Below, in pieces: positions 21,544-30,200 of a DNA stretch of 64,000 nt; within the stretch, counting starts at the first letter, position 1, and each line of letters starts with the position of its first letter. A model generated the notes under the pieces. The model searched no databases. It saw only the letters and a list, made by a program, of their open reading frames with translations, and had not been told where the DNA came from. Position numbers and translations under genes: made by a program. The DNA is taken from positions 62,001 to 126,000 of the forward strand of contig JANXXU010000007.1 of NCBI GenBank assembly GCA_025350465.1. The letters run 5' to 3'. Origin of the DNA: Alphaproteobacteria bacterium (lineage in GTDB: Bacteria > Pseudomonadota > Alphaproteobacteria > Micropepsales > Micropepsaceae).

Positions 21544-22373
21544 GCGTCGCTCGCATCCAGAACGGCGCTCAAGGCCTTGAGCTCGAGGTTGGTGGGCATG
21601 CCGGTAATGTTGAAGCCGGCGTCGACGTAGTGCACCTCGCCGGTGACGCCGCCGCCGAGATCGCTCAGGAGATAAAGCGCGGTGCCGCCGACGTGGGCGA
21701 GTTCGACCGTCTTCTTCAGCGGTGAATGCGCCTTGTACCATTTGTAGACGAGGCGCGAGTCGGCGACGACGGAGCCGGCGAGTGTGCGCATCGGTCCGGG
21801 TGATACCGCGTTGACGCGGATATTGTCGCGACCCAGGTCGACGGCGAGATAACGCACGGAGGCTTCGAGCGCCGCTTTCGCGACACCCATAACGTTGTAG
21901 CTCGGCATCACGCGCATCGAGCCGCCGTAGGTCAGCGTGATCATCGAGCCGCCGTTCTTCATCAAGGGTGCGGCGCGGCGGGCAATGTCGGTGAAGGAGT
22001 AGCAGGAGATTTCCAACGTGCGCCGGAAATTGGCGCGCGTTGTGTCGACGTAGCGGCCCTTGAGCTCGTTCTTGTCGGAGAAAGCAATCGCGTGGACGAC
22101 GAAATCGAGCGTCCCCCATGTGCGCTCCAGAGTGCCGAACACGCGCTCAAGCGACTGATCGTTCTCGACGTCGGCTTCCATGATCATCTTGGCGCCGAGC
22201 GTTTCGACCAACGGTTTGACGCGCTTGCCGAACGCCTCGCCCTGATAGGTGAAGGCCATTTCAGCACCATGCGCGTGAAGTGTCTGCGCGATGCCCCAAG
22301 CGATCGAATGATCGTTGGCGACGCCCATGATCAGGCCGCGCTTGCCGTGCATCAGTTTGGCGGGGGCGTTCAT
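21540..22373 (-). CDS. fabI: Enoyl-[acyl-carrier-protein] reductase (NADH) FabI
   Basis: Last enzyme of the fatty acid elongation cycle. 277 residues of the divergent SDR fold: the cofactor loop MGVANDHSIAWGIA (16-29) and the FabI-type active site Y149, Y159 and K166 (SYNVMGVAK). It is the third gene of the minus-strand run fabA-fabB-fabI and starts 7 bases after fabB. The clustering with fabA and fabB ties it to unsaturated fatty acid synthesis. Confidence 0.96.
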   Translation of the reverse strand: MNAPAKLMHGKRGLIMGVANDHSIAWGIAQTLHAHGAEMAFTYQGEAFGKRVKPLVETLGAKMIMEADVENDQSLERVFGTLERTWGTLDFVVHAIAFSDKNELKGRYVDTTRANFRRTLEISCYSFTDIARRAAPLMKNGGSMITLTYGGSMRVMPSYNVMGVAKAALEASVRYLAVDLGRDNIRVNAVSPGPMRTLAGSVVADSRLVYKWYKAHSPLKKTVELAHVGGTALYLLSDLGGGVTGEVHYVDAGFNITGMPTNLELKALSAVLDASDA

Positions 22374-22380
22374 GCAGGGA

Positions 22381-23607
22381 TCAAGCGTTCAAGCGCTGAA
22401 AAACCAACGACGCGTTGGTGCCGCCAAAGCCGAAGCTGTTGGAGAGCACGGTGTTCAGCTTGGCGTTGTCGATCCGGTTCCTGACGATCGGCATGTCGGC
22501 GACTTCGGGATCGATCTCTTCGATGTTGGCGCTTTCGGCGATGAAGCCGTTTTGCAGCATCAGGATCGAGTAGATCGCCTCGTGAACGCCGGCGGCGCCT
22601 TGGCTGTGGCCGGTGAGGGACTTCGTGGCGCTGATCGGCGGCACGCGGCTGCCGAAGACTTCGCGGATCGCGCGGATTTCGGGGATGTCGCCGACGGGCG
22701 TCGAGGTCGCGTGCGGGTTGATGTAGTCGATCGGCGCCTTCGTGGTTTCGATCGCCATGCGAATGCAGCGCGCGGCGCCTTCGCCGGACGGCGCCACCAT
22801 GTCGGCACCATCGGCGGTCGCGCCGTAGCCGACAAGCTCGCAATAGATTTTCGCGCCGCGCGCTTTGGCGTGCTGCAGCTCTTCGAGAATGACGATGCCG
22901 CCGCCGCCGGAGATGACGAAGCCGTCGCGGTTCTTGTCATAGGCGCGCGAGGCTTTCGTCGGCGTGTCGTTATACTTCGACGACATAGCGCCCATCGCGT
23001 CGAAGAGCACCGAGAGCGTCCAATCGAGTTCCTCACCGCCGCCGGCGAACATCACGTCCTGTTTGCCGTATTGGATCATCTCGTAGGCGTTGCCGATGCA
23101 ATTGGCGCTGGTCGCGCAGGCCGACGAGATCGAATAGTTGACGCCCTTGGTCTTGAACCACGTCGAGAGATTGGCCGAGCAGGTCGAGGACATCGCCTTC
23201 GGCACGGCGAAGGGGCCGACTTTCTTTGGGCCCTTGACGGGTTCGGTGCGCGCCATGTCGGCGGCGGCGACGATCGCTTTGGTCGACGGACCGCCGGAGC
23301 CGACGATCAGCCCGGTGCGCTCGTTGGAAATGTCGTGCGGCTCGAGACCCGCATCCTGAATGGCTTGGTTCATCGCGAGCCAGGCATAAGCTGCGCCGTC
23401 GCCCATGAAGCGCCGCGCGCGCCGATCGACGGTGGCGTCCAAATCGACTTTCAGGCTGCCGTGCACTTGGCTGCGGAAGCCCATTTTCTTGTAGTCTTCG
23501 GCGACGGTGATGCCCGATTTCGCTTCGCGCAACGACGCGACGACTTCCTGCGCGTTGTTGCCGATCGAGCAGACGATGCCGAGGCCGGTGACGACGACGC
23601 GCCTCAT
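22381..23607 (-). CDS. fabB: 3-oxoacyl-[acyl-carrier-protein] synthase I FabB
   Basis: Condensing enzyme that extends the cis-3-decenoyl chain made by FabA, required for unsaturated fatty acids. Thiolase fold; the active-site cysteine is in [16 protein letters not shown] (Cys164 from the chosen start), with the two histidines in INPHATSTP and [16 protein letters not shown] start at ATG 23607 because an AAAGG site lies 9 bases upstream; a TTG three codons earlier abuts that site. 408 residues. Confidence 0.95.
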   Translation of the reverse strand: MRRVVVTGLGIVCSIGNNAQEVVASLREAKSGITVAEDYKKMGFRSQVHGSLKVDLDATVDRRARRFMGDGAAYAWLAMNQAIQDAGLEPHDISNERTGLIVGSGGPSTKAIVAAADMARTEPVKGPKKVGPFAVPKAMSSTCSANLSTWFKTKGVNYSISSACATSANCIGNAYEMIQYGKQDVMFAGGGEELDWTLSVLFDAMGAMSSKYNDTPTKASRAYDKNRDGFVISGGGGIVILEELQHAKARGAKIYCELVGYGATADGADMVAPSGEGAARCIRMAIETTKAPIDYINPHATSTPVGDIPEIRAIREVFGSRVPPISATKSLTGHSQGAAGVHEAIYSILMLQNGFIAESANIEEIDPEVADMPIVRNRIDNAKLNTVLSNSFGFGGTNASLVFQRLNA

Positions 23608-23669
23608 GTTGTTCAACCTTTCTTGGCCGGTGCGAGTAACCTCGCTCGGCGATGATCGTCGGCCCGCAC

Positions 23670-24203
23670 CTACGCCGGTATCGGTGCGGCGTCCAGCGCA
23701 AGGACGACGCGCAAATCCTTGGCTTCGTACGCGATCTTACCGTCGACCTTCATCACGCCGTCGGCGATGCCCAACACCAACTTGCGCATGATGATGCGTT
23801 TCAAGTCGATGACATAGGTGACAAGCTTTGCATCTGGAAGCACCATTTCGGTGAATTTGACCTCACCCACGCCCAAAGCGCGGCCGCGGCCTTTGCCGCC
23901 CATCCAGCCCAAAAAAAAGCCGACCATCTGCCACATCGCGTCGAGGCCAAGGCAGCCGGGCATGACCGGGTCCGATTCGAAATGGCACTTGAAGAACCAA
24001 TGGTCGGGGCGGATGTCGTACTCGGCGACGATCTGACCCTTGTCGTTGATTCCGCCGCGGTCGGCGATGTGAGTGATGCGGTCGAACATGAGCATCGGCG
24101 GCAACGGCAAGCGGGCGTTGCCAGGACCGAACAGGCGGCCGTGCGCGCAATCGAGTAGAGACTCAAAATCGAAGGCATTACGGTGGGTTAGGGAATCTGT
24201 CAT
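23670..24203 (-). CDS. fabA: 3-hydroxydecanoyl-[ACP] dehydratase/isomerase FabA
   Basis: Hot-dog-fold dehydratase that also isomerises trans-2- to cis-3-decenoyl-ACP, the branch point to unsaturated fatty acids. Conserved [20 protein letters not shown] contains the catalytic His and Asp. The ATG at 24203 gives 177 residues and an N-terminus ([20 protein letters not shown]) like other FabA proteins; ATG 24248 would add 15 low-complexity residues. First gene of the fabABI run, divergent from the Irr-type gene as in many Hyphomicrobiales. Confidence 0.94.
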   Translation of the reverse strand: MTDSLTHRNAFDFESLLDCAHGRLFGPGNARLPLPPMLMFDRITHIADRGGINDKGQIVAEYDIRPDHWFFKCHFESDPVMPGCLGLDAMWQMVGFFLGWMGGKGRGRALGVGEVKFTEMVLPDAKLVTYVIDLKRIIMRKLVLGIADGVMKVDGKIAYEAKDLRVVLALDAAPIPA

Positions 24204-24395
24204 GCCGTTGGCCCCACCTCCGGCCGCACTCGACGATGCACTTGACATTGAGGGTTAACCGTCCGATTTCCCTTCCACGTAGTTTTGAGCTATTCAAAAG
24301 AGCGCGGGTGCGGGGATGGTTCGAATTTCACCTTGGGCCCATGGGTAGCATGCGGGTCTGACACCCTCAAGGTACGAGTGCCAACGGCAATTTCC

Positions 24396-24829
24396 ATGCG
24401 TTCCAATTCGACGAAATCCCAGGCTCTGCTCAAGAACGAAATGGCTTTGCGCTTGCGAACGGCGGGACTGCGTCCGACGCGTCAACGTTTGGCGCTCGGC
24501 GGTTTGCTGTTCGCGCAGGGCGATCGCCACGTCACGGCCGAAGGTCTTCATCTGGAGGCGATCAGCGGCGGGATCGAACTGTCACTGGCGACCGTCTACA
24601 ACACGCTCCATCAATTCACCGGCGCCGGCTTGTTGCGCCAAGTCACTGTCGGTTGCGACAAGGCCTATTTCGACACCAACACCGGTATCACCATCACTTC
24701 TACATCGATGCGGAACAGCGGCTGATCGATATTCCCGGCGATCGCGTGCAGGTTCACGGGCTGCCGAACCCGCCGGCCGGCGCCGAGATCGACCGGGTCG
24801 ACGTGATTGTGCGCATCAAGGCACGATAA
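24396..24829 (+). pseudogene. irr: Irr-type Fur-family iron response regulator, frameshifted
   Basis: The first frame gives about 97 Irr-like residues (ALRLRTAGLRPTRQRLALGG, then LSLATVYNTLHQFTGAGLLR and KAYFDTNTG). It then shifts at 24686/24687 and reaches a stop at 24725. In the +2 frame the sequence continues as HHFYIDAEQRLIDIPGD and on to VIVRIKAR, stopping at 24829, which is the normal Irr C-terminus. Adding one base after GGT at 24684-24686 restores TNTGHHHHFYID, so the lesion lies in the His cluster linked to heme binding in Irr. The start may be ATG 24396 or GTG 24378. True inactivation and a sequencing error are both possible. Position next to fabA supports identity as irr. Confidence 0.85.
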
Positions 24830-24835
24830 TTCCTT

Positions 24836-24852
24836 TTTAGAATAGTTCTAAG
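24836..24852 (+). promoter_or_regulatory. Iron-control-element-like palindrome (candidate Irr operator)
   Basis: TTTAGAA-TAG-TTCTAAG is a near-perfect inverted repeat with a 3-base spacer. It matches my recollection of the Hyphomicrobiales iron control element bound by Irr (TTTAGAA-N3-TTCTAAA) at all but the last position. It begins 6 bases after the irr stop and ends 3 bases before the -35 box of the rubrerythrin promoter. Confidence 0.65.
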
Positions 24853-24855
24853 GTA

Positions 24856-24883
24856 TTGACACCGAGGCCGGTGGGCCTATTGT
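24856..24883 (+). promoter_or_regulatory. Predicted promoter of the rubrerythrin cassette
   Basis: A perfect -35 TTGACA (24856-24861), a 16-base spacer and TATTGT (24878-24883). This would start transcription near 24890, leaving a leader of about 40 bases before the ATG at 24930, which has a GAGGAG site at 24918-24923. The iron-type palindrome lies immediately upstream of the -35, a position that would suit either activation or steric repression. Confidence 0.6.
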
Positions 24884-24929
24884 CAGTGTCAGTTCGCGTT
24901 TTCGTTTTTCCCGACCGAGGAGACCCACG

Positions 24930-25349
24930 ATGAAGAAACTGGCAAGCACCAAGACGCATGAGAATTTGAAATACGCCTTTGCCGGCGAAAGCCAGGCGAA
25001 CCGGCGCTACCTCTATTTCGCGCAGAAGGCCGACGTCGAAGGCTACAACGACGTCGCCGCGGTCTTCCGTTCGACGGCCGAAGGCGAGACGGGCCACGCG
25101 CACGGTCACCTCGAGTTCATGGAAAGCGTCGGGGATCCGGCGACCGGCCTGAAGATCGGGCCGACCGGCGACAATCTGAAGGCCGCGATCGCGGGCGAAA
25201 CGCACGAATACACCGACATGTACCCGGGCATGGCGCGCACCGCGCGCGACGAGGGTTTCGACGAAATCGCCGATTGGTTCGAAACCTTGGCGAAGGCCGA
25301 AAAGAGCCACGCGGGGCGCTTCCAAAAGGCGCTCGATACGCTGGGCTAA
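24930..25349 (+). CDS. Rubrerythrin family di-iron protein (no rubredoxin domain)
   Basis: 139-residue four-helix ferritin-like protein. Di-iron ligands fit the rubrerythrin pattern: Glu20 ([11 protein letters not shown]), Glu53xxHis56 ([10 protein letters not shown]), Glu90/Glu93 (AGETHEYT) and Glu124xxHis127 (AEKSHAGRF). It lacks the C-terminal rubredoxin domain, so electrons for peroxide reduction would have to come from another protein. The adjacent Fe-S protein is the obvious candidate (inference). It heads a three-gene set with an Fe-S oxidoreductase and a DUF3501 protein. Confidence 0.92.
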   Translation: MKKLASTKTHENLKYAFAGESQANRRYLYFAQKADVEGYNDVAAVFRSTAEGETGHAHGHLEFMESVGDPATGLKIGPTGDNLKAAIAGETHEYTDMYPGMARTARDEGFDEIADWFETLAKAEKSHAGRFQKALDTLG

Positions 25350-25375
25350 GCGACCGCATATTTCACAGCGAATTG

Positions 25376-25402
25376 CCCGCATCTCGTGACCTGAGATGCG
25401 GG
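25376..25402 (+). terminator. Strong hairpin between the rubrerythrin and Fe-S oxidoreductase genes
   Basis: CCCGCATCTC (25376-25385), a 7-base loop and GAGATGCGGG (25393-25402) make a perfect 10-bp stem in the 87-base gap. Only a weak T-rich stretch follows (GTTTTAA 11 bases later), so it may act as a partial terminator or as a 3'-end stabiliser that raises rubrerythrin mRNA over the downstream genes. Confidence 0.55.
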
Positions 25403-25436
25403 TTGCAGCCCCGTTTTAATCCTTACACGGACCATT

Positions 25437-26780
25437 ATGCGCGAAGGCAGCCTCGATGCGCCCACCCGCCATCCCATCGAATGGCAGAATCCGGACTTCC
25501 TGGATTCCGCCAAGATCGAGGAGGAGATGCGCCGCGTCTTCGACATCTGCCATGGATGCCGGCGCTGCTTCAATCTGTGCGAATCGTTTCCGCGCCTCTT
25601 CGATCTGATCGACAACTCGGCGACCGGAGAGCTGGACAGTGTAGGTTCAGACGCGTTTCCCGCGGTCGTCGAAGCCTGCACGCTTTGCGACATGTGCTTC
25701 ATGACGAAGTGTCCTTACGTGCCGCCGCATTCCTTCAATCTCGACTTTCCGCATTTGATGCTGCGCTATCGCGCGGCCGAAGCGGCGCAAGGCAAGACAC
25801 AATTCACGGCACGTCAGCTCGCGCGGACCGATCGCAACGGCACGCTCGCCGCGCCTGTTGCGCCGGTTGCCAATTGGGTGAGTGCCACCGGCAATCGCTT
25901 AACGCGCCCCGCCATGGAGAAGATTGCCGGCATCGATCGGCGCGCCGAGCTCCCCAAATTCAACTCGCGCACATTTGTCATGGCCGATCGTCGCGAACCC
26001 GGCACGGTCAACGCGCAAGCGCCCGCGTTCGGCAAGCGCAAGGTTGCGCTCTATGCGACGTGCTTCACGAACTACAATCGGCCGCAAACCGGCATGGCGG
26101 CGCGCAGGGTGCTGAACCACCTCGGGGTCGAGACGAAGGTCGCGTACCCCGCGTGTTGCGGCATGCCGTTCTTGGAGCAGGCCGACCTGAAACGCGTCGC
26201 AAGCCAAGCCGAGAAAGTGTCGGCGGCGCTCGTTCCTCTGATCGATCAAGGTTATGACATCGTCGCGCTGACGGCGAGTTGCGGGCTCATGCTCAAATTC
26301 GAATGGCCGCTGATCTTGCCGGGACATGAAGGCGTCAAACGATTGGCGCAGTCGACCTTCGACATCGATGAATATGTCGTCGACGTCGCCAAGAAGAACG
26401 GACTTCCCACCGGTCTGAAGCCGATCGAAGGCGGGGTGAGCGTGCACTTGGCTTGTCATGCACGAGCCCAGAACATGGGACCGAAGGCCGCCGAAATGCT
26501 GAAGCTGTTGCCGGACACGCAGGTGGATGTGATCGAGCGTTGCTCGGGCCACGGCGGCACGTTCGGCGTCTTGAAGCCGACGTTCGACGCGGCCATGAAA
26601 GTCGGCCGACCGGCCGCGCGCACCGCGCTCGCCCAAACGCACAAGCACGTCGTGTCGGATTGCCCGCTTGCCGCCAAACATCTGAAGCAAAGCATGCGAA
26701 CGCTCGACGCAACCTCCAAGCCGTCCGACGTGGCGCACCCGATCGAATTGATGGCTCTCGCTTACGGATTGTCGGAGTAG
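25437..26780 (+). CDS. Fe-S oxidoreductase with CCG domains (GlpC/HdrD-like)
   Basis: 447-residue cytoplasmic electron-transfer protein. Two [4Fe-4S] motifs are near the N-terminus: Cys38/41/44/48 ([11 protein letters not shown]) and Cys81/84/87/92 ([13 protein letters not shown]). Two CCG-type cysteine-rich domains follow ([24 protein letters not shown]; then [32 protein letters not shown]), as in heterodisulfide reductase subunit D and GlpC. No membrane segment is visible. It probably passes electrons to or from the rubrerythrin; its own donor is unknown. The next gene starts 4 bases after its stop. Confidence 0.88.
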   Translation: MREGSLDAPTRHPIEWQNPDFLDSAKIEEEMRRVFDICHGCRRCFNLCESFPRLFDLIDNSATGELDSVGSDAFPAVVEACTLCDMCFMTKCPYVPPHSFNLDFPHLMLRYRAAEAAQGKTQFTARQLARTDRNGTLAAPVAPVANWVSATGNRLTRPAMEKIAGIDRRAELPKFNSRTFVMADRREPGTVNAQAPAFGKRKVALYATCFTNYNRPQTGMAARRVLNHLGVETKVAYPACCGMPFLEQADLKRVASQAEKVSAALVPLIDQGYDIVALTASCGLMLKFEWPLILPGHEGVKRLAQSTFDIDEYVVDVAKKNGLPTGLKPIEGGVSVHLACHARAQNMGPKAAEMLKLLPDTQVDVIERCSGHGGTFGVLKPTFDAAMKVGRPAARTALAQTHKHVVSDCPLAAKHLKQSMRTLDATSKPSDVAHPIELMALAYGLSE

Positions 26781-26784
26781 ACAC

Positions 26785-27378
26785 ATGTCGCGCGAGGCCC
26801 GCGTTATCACCCGTTCCGATCTCATGCCGGTCGAGCAATATGCGAAGGAGCGTGCCGAACGCCGGCGCGCGCTCCTGCCGATCAAAAAGTTGCGCCGCAT
26901 CGATGTCGGACCACATGCGACTTTCTATTTCGAGAATTTCGACACGATGTGGCTGCAGGAGCAGGAGATGCTCTACATCGAAAAGGGCGGCGAGGCGCAG
27001 ATCGCCGACGAACTCACCGCATACAATCCGCTGATCCCGCAAAGGGGCGAACTCGTCGCTACGCTGATGTTCGAGATCGACGATCCGGCGCGGCGCGAAA
27101 AGGTCTTGGGGGAACTCGGTCACGTCGAAGAGACCGTCTATTTCGAGGTCGGCGGCGAGCGGGCGAAGGCGAGTTTCGAGACGGACGTCGAGCGCACGAC
27201 CGAGGCGGGCAAGGCCTCATCGGTACATTTCCTCCGGTTCCGACTTACACCACAGCAGATCGCGAGATTTCGCGACGACGCCGTATCCCTGATTTTGGGA
27301 CTGTCGCACCCGAACTACGCGCATATGACAGCGCTCCAGCCGGCGACGCGGGCCGAGCTTGCAAAGGATTTGGGTTAG
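26785..27378 (+). CDS. DUF3501 family protein
   Basis: 197-residue protein of unknown function, recognised as DUF3501 (ITRSDLMPVEQYAKERAERR, then IGPHATFYFENFDTMWLQEQEML-like region). It is basic at the N-terminus and has many charged residues. It has no cysteines, no signal peptide and no membrane segment. It follows the Fe-S oxidoreductase by 4 bases. The trio rubrerythrin / Fe-S oxidoreductase / DUF3501 recurs in proteobacteria, which points to a shared task, probably in peroxide or iron-linked redox, but its biochemical role has not been shown to my knowledge. Confidence 0.85.
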   Translation: MSREARVITRSDLMPVEQYAKERAERRRALLPIKKLRRIDVGPHATFYFENFDTMWLQEQEMLYIEKGGEAQIADELTAYNPLIPQRGELVATLMFEIDDPARREKVLGELGHVEETVYFEVGGERAKASFETDVERTTEAGKASSVHFLRFRLTPQQIARFRDDAVSLILGLSHPNYAHMTALQPATRAELAKDLG

Positions 27379-27405
27379 AGCAGCGGCCGCGCTAGACTTG
27401 TTGCC

Positions 27406-28245
27406 ATGTCGCTGACGGATGACCAAGTCGAACGCTACGCACGCCATCTGATCTTGCGGGAGGTCGGTGGGCCGGGCCAGAAGCGCCTCATCGAGGCGCG
27501 CGTGCTCATTATCGGCGCGGGCGGGCTGGGCTCGCCGGCGCTGCTCTATTTGGCGGCCGCCGGGGTCGGCACGATCGGCGTTGTCGACGGCGATCACGTC
27601 GCGCTCTCAAATCTGCAACGGCAGATCGCACACACGACGCAGGACGTCGGACGCCTCAAGGTCGAGAGCGCGTCGGACCATGCGCGCGCGATCAATCCCG
27701 ACACGCACATCAATCGCCATGCGACGCGCATCGGGCCTTCGAACGCGCTCGACCTCGTGAAGAACTACGACATCGTGCTCGACGGCAGCGATAATTTCGC
27801 GACGCGCTTTCTGGTGAACGATGCGTGCTATTTGGCTGAGCGCACTCTGGTCTCGGCTGCCGTCGGGCAGTTCGACGGGCAGCTCGCCGTCTTCAAGGCG
27901 CATGAGCGCCCCGGAGGCCGGCGCGTCTATCCTTGCTATCGCTGTCTCTTTCCCGAGGCGCCGCCGCCGGGCACCGTGGCGTCGTGCACGGAGGCCGGCA
28001 TTCTGGGCGCCCTCACCGGCGTCATGGGCACGCTCCAAGCACTCGAAGCGCTCAAGGAGATCTTGCAGATCGGCGAGACGATGGCCGGGCGGTTGACGCT
28101 CTACGACGGCCTTGGGGCCACGTTCCGCACGGTGCGCGTCAAGCCGGATCCGGACTGCGCGCTCTGTGGACCGAAGGCGACGATCAGGGACCTAGCCGCG
28201 CATGCCGCCCCGGAAAACGCGACCTGCGCGACTGCTTCCGCATAA
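27406..28245 (+). CDS. MoeB/ThiF/HesA-family adenylyltransferase
   Basis: 279-residue E1-like enzyme that adenylates the C-terminal glycine of a ubiquitin-like sulfur carrier (MoaD or ThiS). Nucleotide loop GAGGLGS (38-44), Arg72 in LSNLQRQ, candidate catalytic Cys194 (TVASCTEAGILG), and a zinc site from Cys177/Cys180 (CYRC) and Cys251/Cys254 (CALC). No rhodanese domain is fused. A MoeB role in molybdopterin synthesis is most likely, but no moa gene is nearby. It may be read through from the rubrerythrin cassette (27-base gap). Confidence 0.88.
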   Translation: MSLTDDQVERYARHLILREVGGPGQKRLIEARVLIIGAGGLGSPALLYLAAAGVGTIGVVDGDHVALSNLQRQIAHTTQDVGRLKVESASDHARAINPDTHINRHATRIGPSNALDLVKNYDIVLDGSDNFATRFLVNDACYLAERTLVSAAVGQFDGQLAVFKAHERPGGRRVYPCYRCLFPEAPPPGTVASCTEAGILGALTGVMGTLQALEALKEILQIGETMAGRLTLYDGLGATFRTVRVKPDPDCALCGPKATIRDLAAHAAPENATCATASA

Positions 28246-28331
28246 ACTTGCGGGCTGTGTCACATCGAAGCCTCTGGCGGCGCGCTAGAATCAGGTTATT
28301 TTCCGGCCCCTTTTTCAAAGGCTTGAGCCAC

Positions 28332-30200
28332 ATGAATGCGGAAGCGCCGAGGCGCGCCCGAAAGCACCGCTTTGCGGCCGGACTGCTGACGCAGGATCCG
28401 GAGAGCGAAGCGTTGCCTGAGGTGACCGACGCGGTGCGCGTGCCCGGCAAGCCCTTCGCGTTCGTTTGGTTCTTGGTCAAACGCCACTATCGCGCTCGCG
28501 TCACCGCTTTCGTCGCCTGCGTGACACTGGCAACTGCGATCGAAGCGACGTCGCCTTATGTGCTCGGGCGGATGATCAACGCTTTGACCGAGGCCGTGAA
28601 ATCGGGCGTGCACGAATGGAACGCGATCGCAATTTATGTCGGCTTGTTCGCGGCTGTCTGGTATTTGCCGGCTCTGATCATTCGCGGCGCCGAAGCAATC
28701 GACATCTATATGAGCCCGCGCATGCGGGCGCTGGCGCAAAAATATCTCTTTGCCTACCTGCTCGGGCACAGCCCGCGTTACTTCCAAGAAAATTTCGCGG
28801 GCAAGCTCGGCCAAAAGATCAAGCAAGCGGGCCAAGCGACGGTGTCGCTGCTCAACATCCTCGCCTTCGAGTCGGTGCGCATTCTGGTGCTGCTGATCGT
28901 CGGCGGCGGGTTGCTGGCGTCGCAGCACGCGTTCTATGCCGGCGTTCTCTTTGCCTGGGCGGTCATCTATCTAGCCGTGGTATCCCGATTGGCGCGGCGC
29001 TGCGTCGTGCTGTCGAAAGCGTTCTCGGACGAGGTTTCGACCTCGACGGGGCGCATCATCGACGCGATCACCAATTCCGACCTGGTGCGCGCTTTTGCCC
29101 GTGCGGCGTTCGAGCGCCGGTTCATTTCGCGTTTTTTGGCCGACGAGATGAACGCGTCGCAGTCGCTGCGCTGGTTCTTGATCGTGATGCGCGTGTTCAT
29201 GGCGACGGCGATGCTGGTGCTGCTGATGGGCCTCGTGGGCCTTGCGATCAACGACACGCTTGCCGGCACGATGACCATCGGCGGCTTCACCATGGTCTTC
29301 TTCTTGGGAACCATGATCGCACGCTCGGTCCAGGAGCTCTCCTACCGCATGCTCGATTTCTTCGAGCAGCTGGGGACGCTGGCCGAGGCGCTCGAGCTCG
29401 TCACCCAAGCGCATGAGATCGAGGATAAGCCGGACGCCAAGCCCATGCGGGCGATGCGCGGCGAGATTCGCTTCGAGAACATCAATTTCCAACATTCCGA
29501 CGGGCACCCGGTATTTCTGGGGCTGAACCTGCATATCCGAGCGGGCGAAAAGGTCGGCCTCGTCGGCAAGTCCGGCGCGGGCAAGTCGACGCTGGTCAAA
29601 CTCCTGCGCCGGCAATTCGAGCCACAATCGGGGCGCATCCTGATCGACGGCCAGGACGTCGCCCTGACGACTTGGGATTCGGTCAACGAGGCGATCGCCG
29701 AAGTGCAGCAGATGCCGGGCGTCTTTCACCGCCCTGTACGGGACAACATCCGCTATGCCCAACCCGACGCCGACGAGGCCATTGTCATCGCCGCCGCGAA
29801 GGAGGCGCATGCGCACGATTTCATCAGTGGGCGCGATAGCGGCTACGACATGATCGTCGGTGAGCAAGGCATCAAACTCTCAGGCGGCGAGCGCCAGCGC
29901 GTCGCCATTGCGCGCGCGCTGGTGAAAGACGCGAAGATTCTCGTGCTCGACGAAGCAACCTCGTCGCTCGACTCCGAATCCGAGCATCTGATCCAGGAGG
30001 CGTTGTTCGAGCTGATGCAGGGGCGCACCGTGATCGCCATCGCCCATCGCCTGTCGACGATCGTCGGCATGGACCGCATCGTCTATCTGGAGAACGGGCG
30101 CATCCTGGAGCAAGGCAGCCACGCCGAGCTGCTGGCGCGCGGCGGCCCCTATGCGCAGCTGTGGAGCCGGCAAGTCGGCGGCTTTATCCAAGCGGCTTAA
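28332..30200 (+). CDS. ABC transporter, fused permease and ATPase (exporter type)
   Basis: 622-residue half-transporter with six predicted membrane helices followed by a nucleotide-binding domain: Walker A GKSGAGKST (412-420), signature LSGGERQ (516-522), Walker B ILVLDEATSSLDS, and the H-loop IAIAHRLST. The N-terminal 45 residues are soluble. It resembles exporters of lipids, peptides or glutathione-linked compounds; closeness to Atm1 cannot be judged by eye. The ATG at 28332 was chosen as the start; the frame stays open far upstream only as a shadow of the preceding gene. Its stop overlaps that of the convergent methyltransferase. Confidence 0.9.
   Translation: MNAEAPRRARKHRFAAGLLTQDPESEALPEVTDAVRVPGKPFAFVWFLVKRHYRARVTAFVACVTLATAIEATSPYVLGRMINALTEAVKSGVHEWNAIAIYVGLFAAVWYLPALIIRGAEAIDIYMSPRMRALAQKYLFAYLLGHSPRYFQENFAGKLGQKIKQAGQATVSLLNILAFESVRILVLLIVGGGLLASQHAFYAGVLFAWAVIYLAVVSRLARRCVVLSKAFSDEVSTSTGRIIDAITNSDLVRAFARAAFERRFISRFLADEMNASQSLRWFLIVMRVFMATAMLVLLMGLVGLAINDTLAGTMTIGGFTMVFFLGTMIARSVQELSYRMLDFFEQLGTLAEALELVTQAHEIEDKPDAKPMRAMRGEIRFENINFQHSDGHPVFLGLNLHIRAGEKVGLVGKSGAGKSTLVKLLRRQFEPQSGRILIDGQDVALTTWDSVNEAIAEVQQMPGVFHRPVRDNIRYAQPDADEAIVIAAAKEAHAHDFISGRDSGYDMIVGEQGIKLSGGERQRVAIARALVKDAKILVLDEATSSLDSESEHLIQEALFELMQGRTVIAIAHRLSTIVGMDRIVYLENGRILEQGSHAELLARGGPYAQLWSRQVGGFIQAA

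Noticed and set aside
22315..23655. 446-codon plus-strand frame opposite fabB
   Set aside because: Shadow of fabB and part of fabI; repeated AGAD/RR composition without motifs.
24285..24395. Upstream extension of the Irr frame to 24285
   Set aside because: Extra residues lack similarity to Irr; ATG 24396 or GTG 24378 gives the family length.
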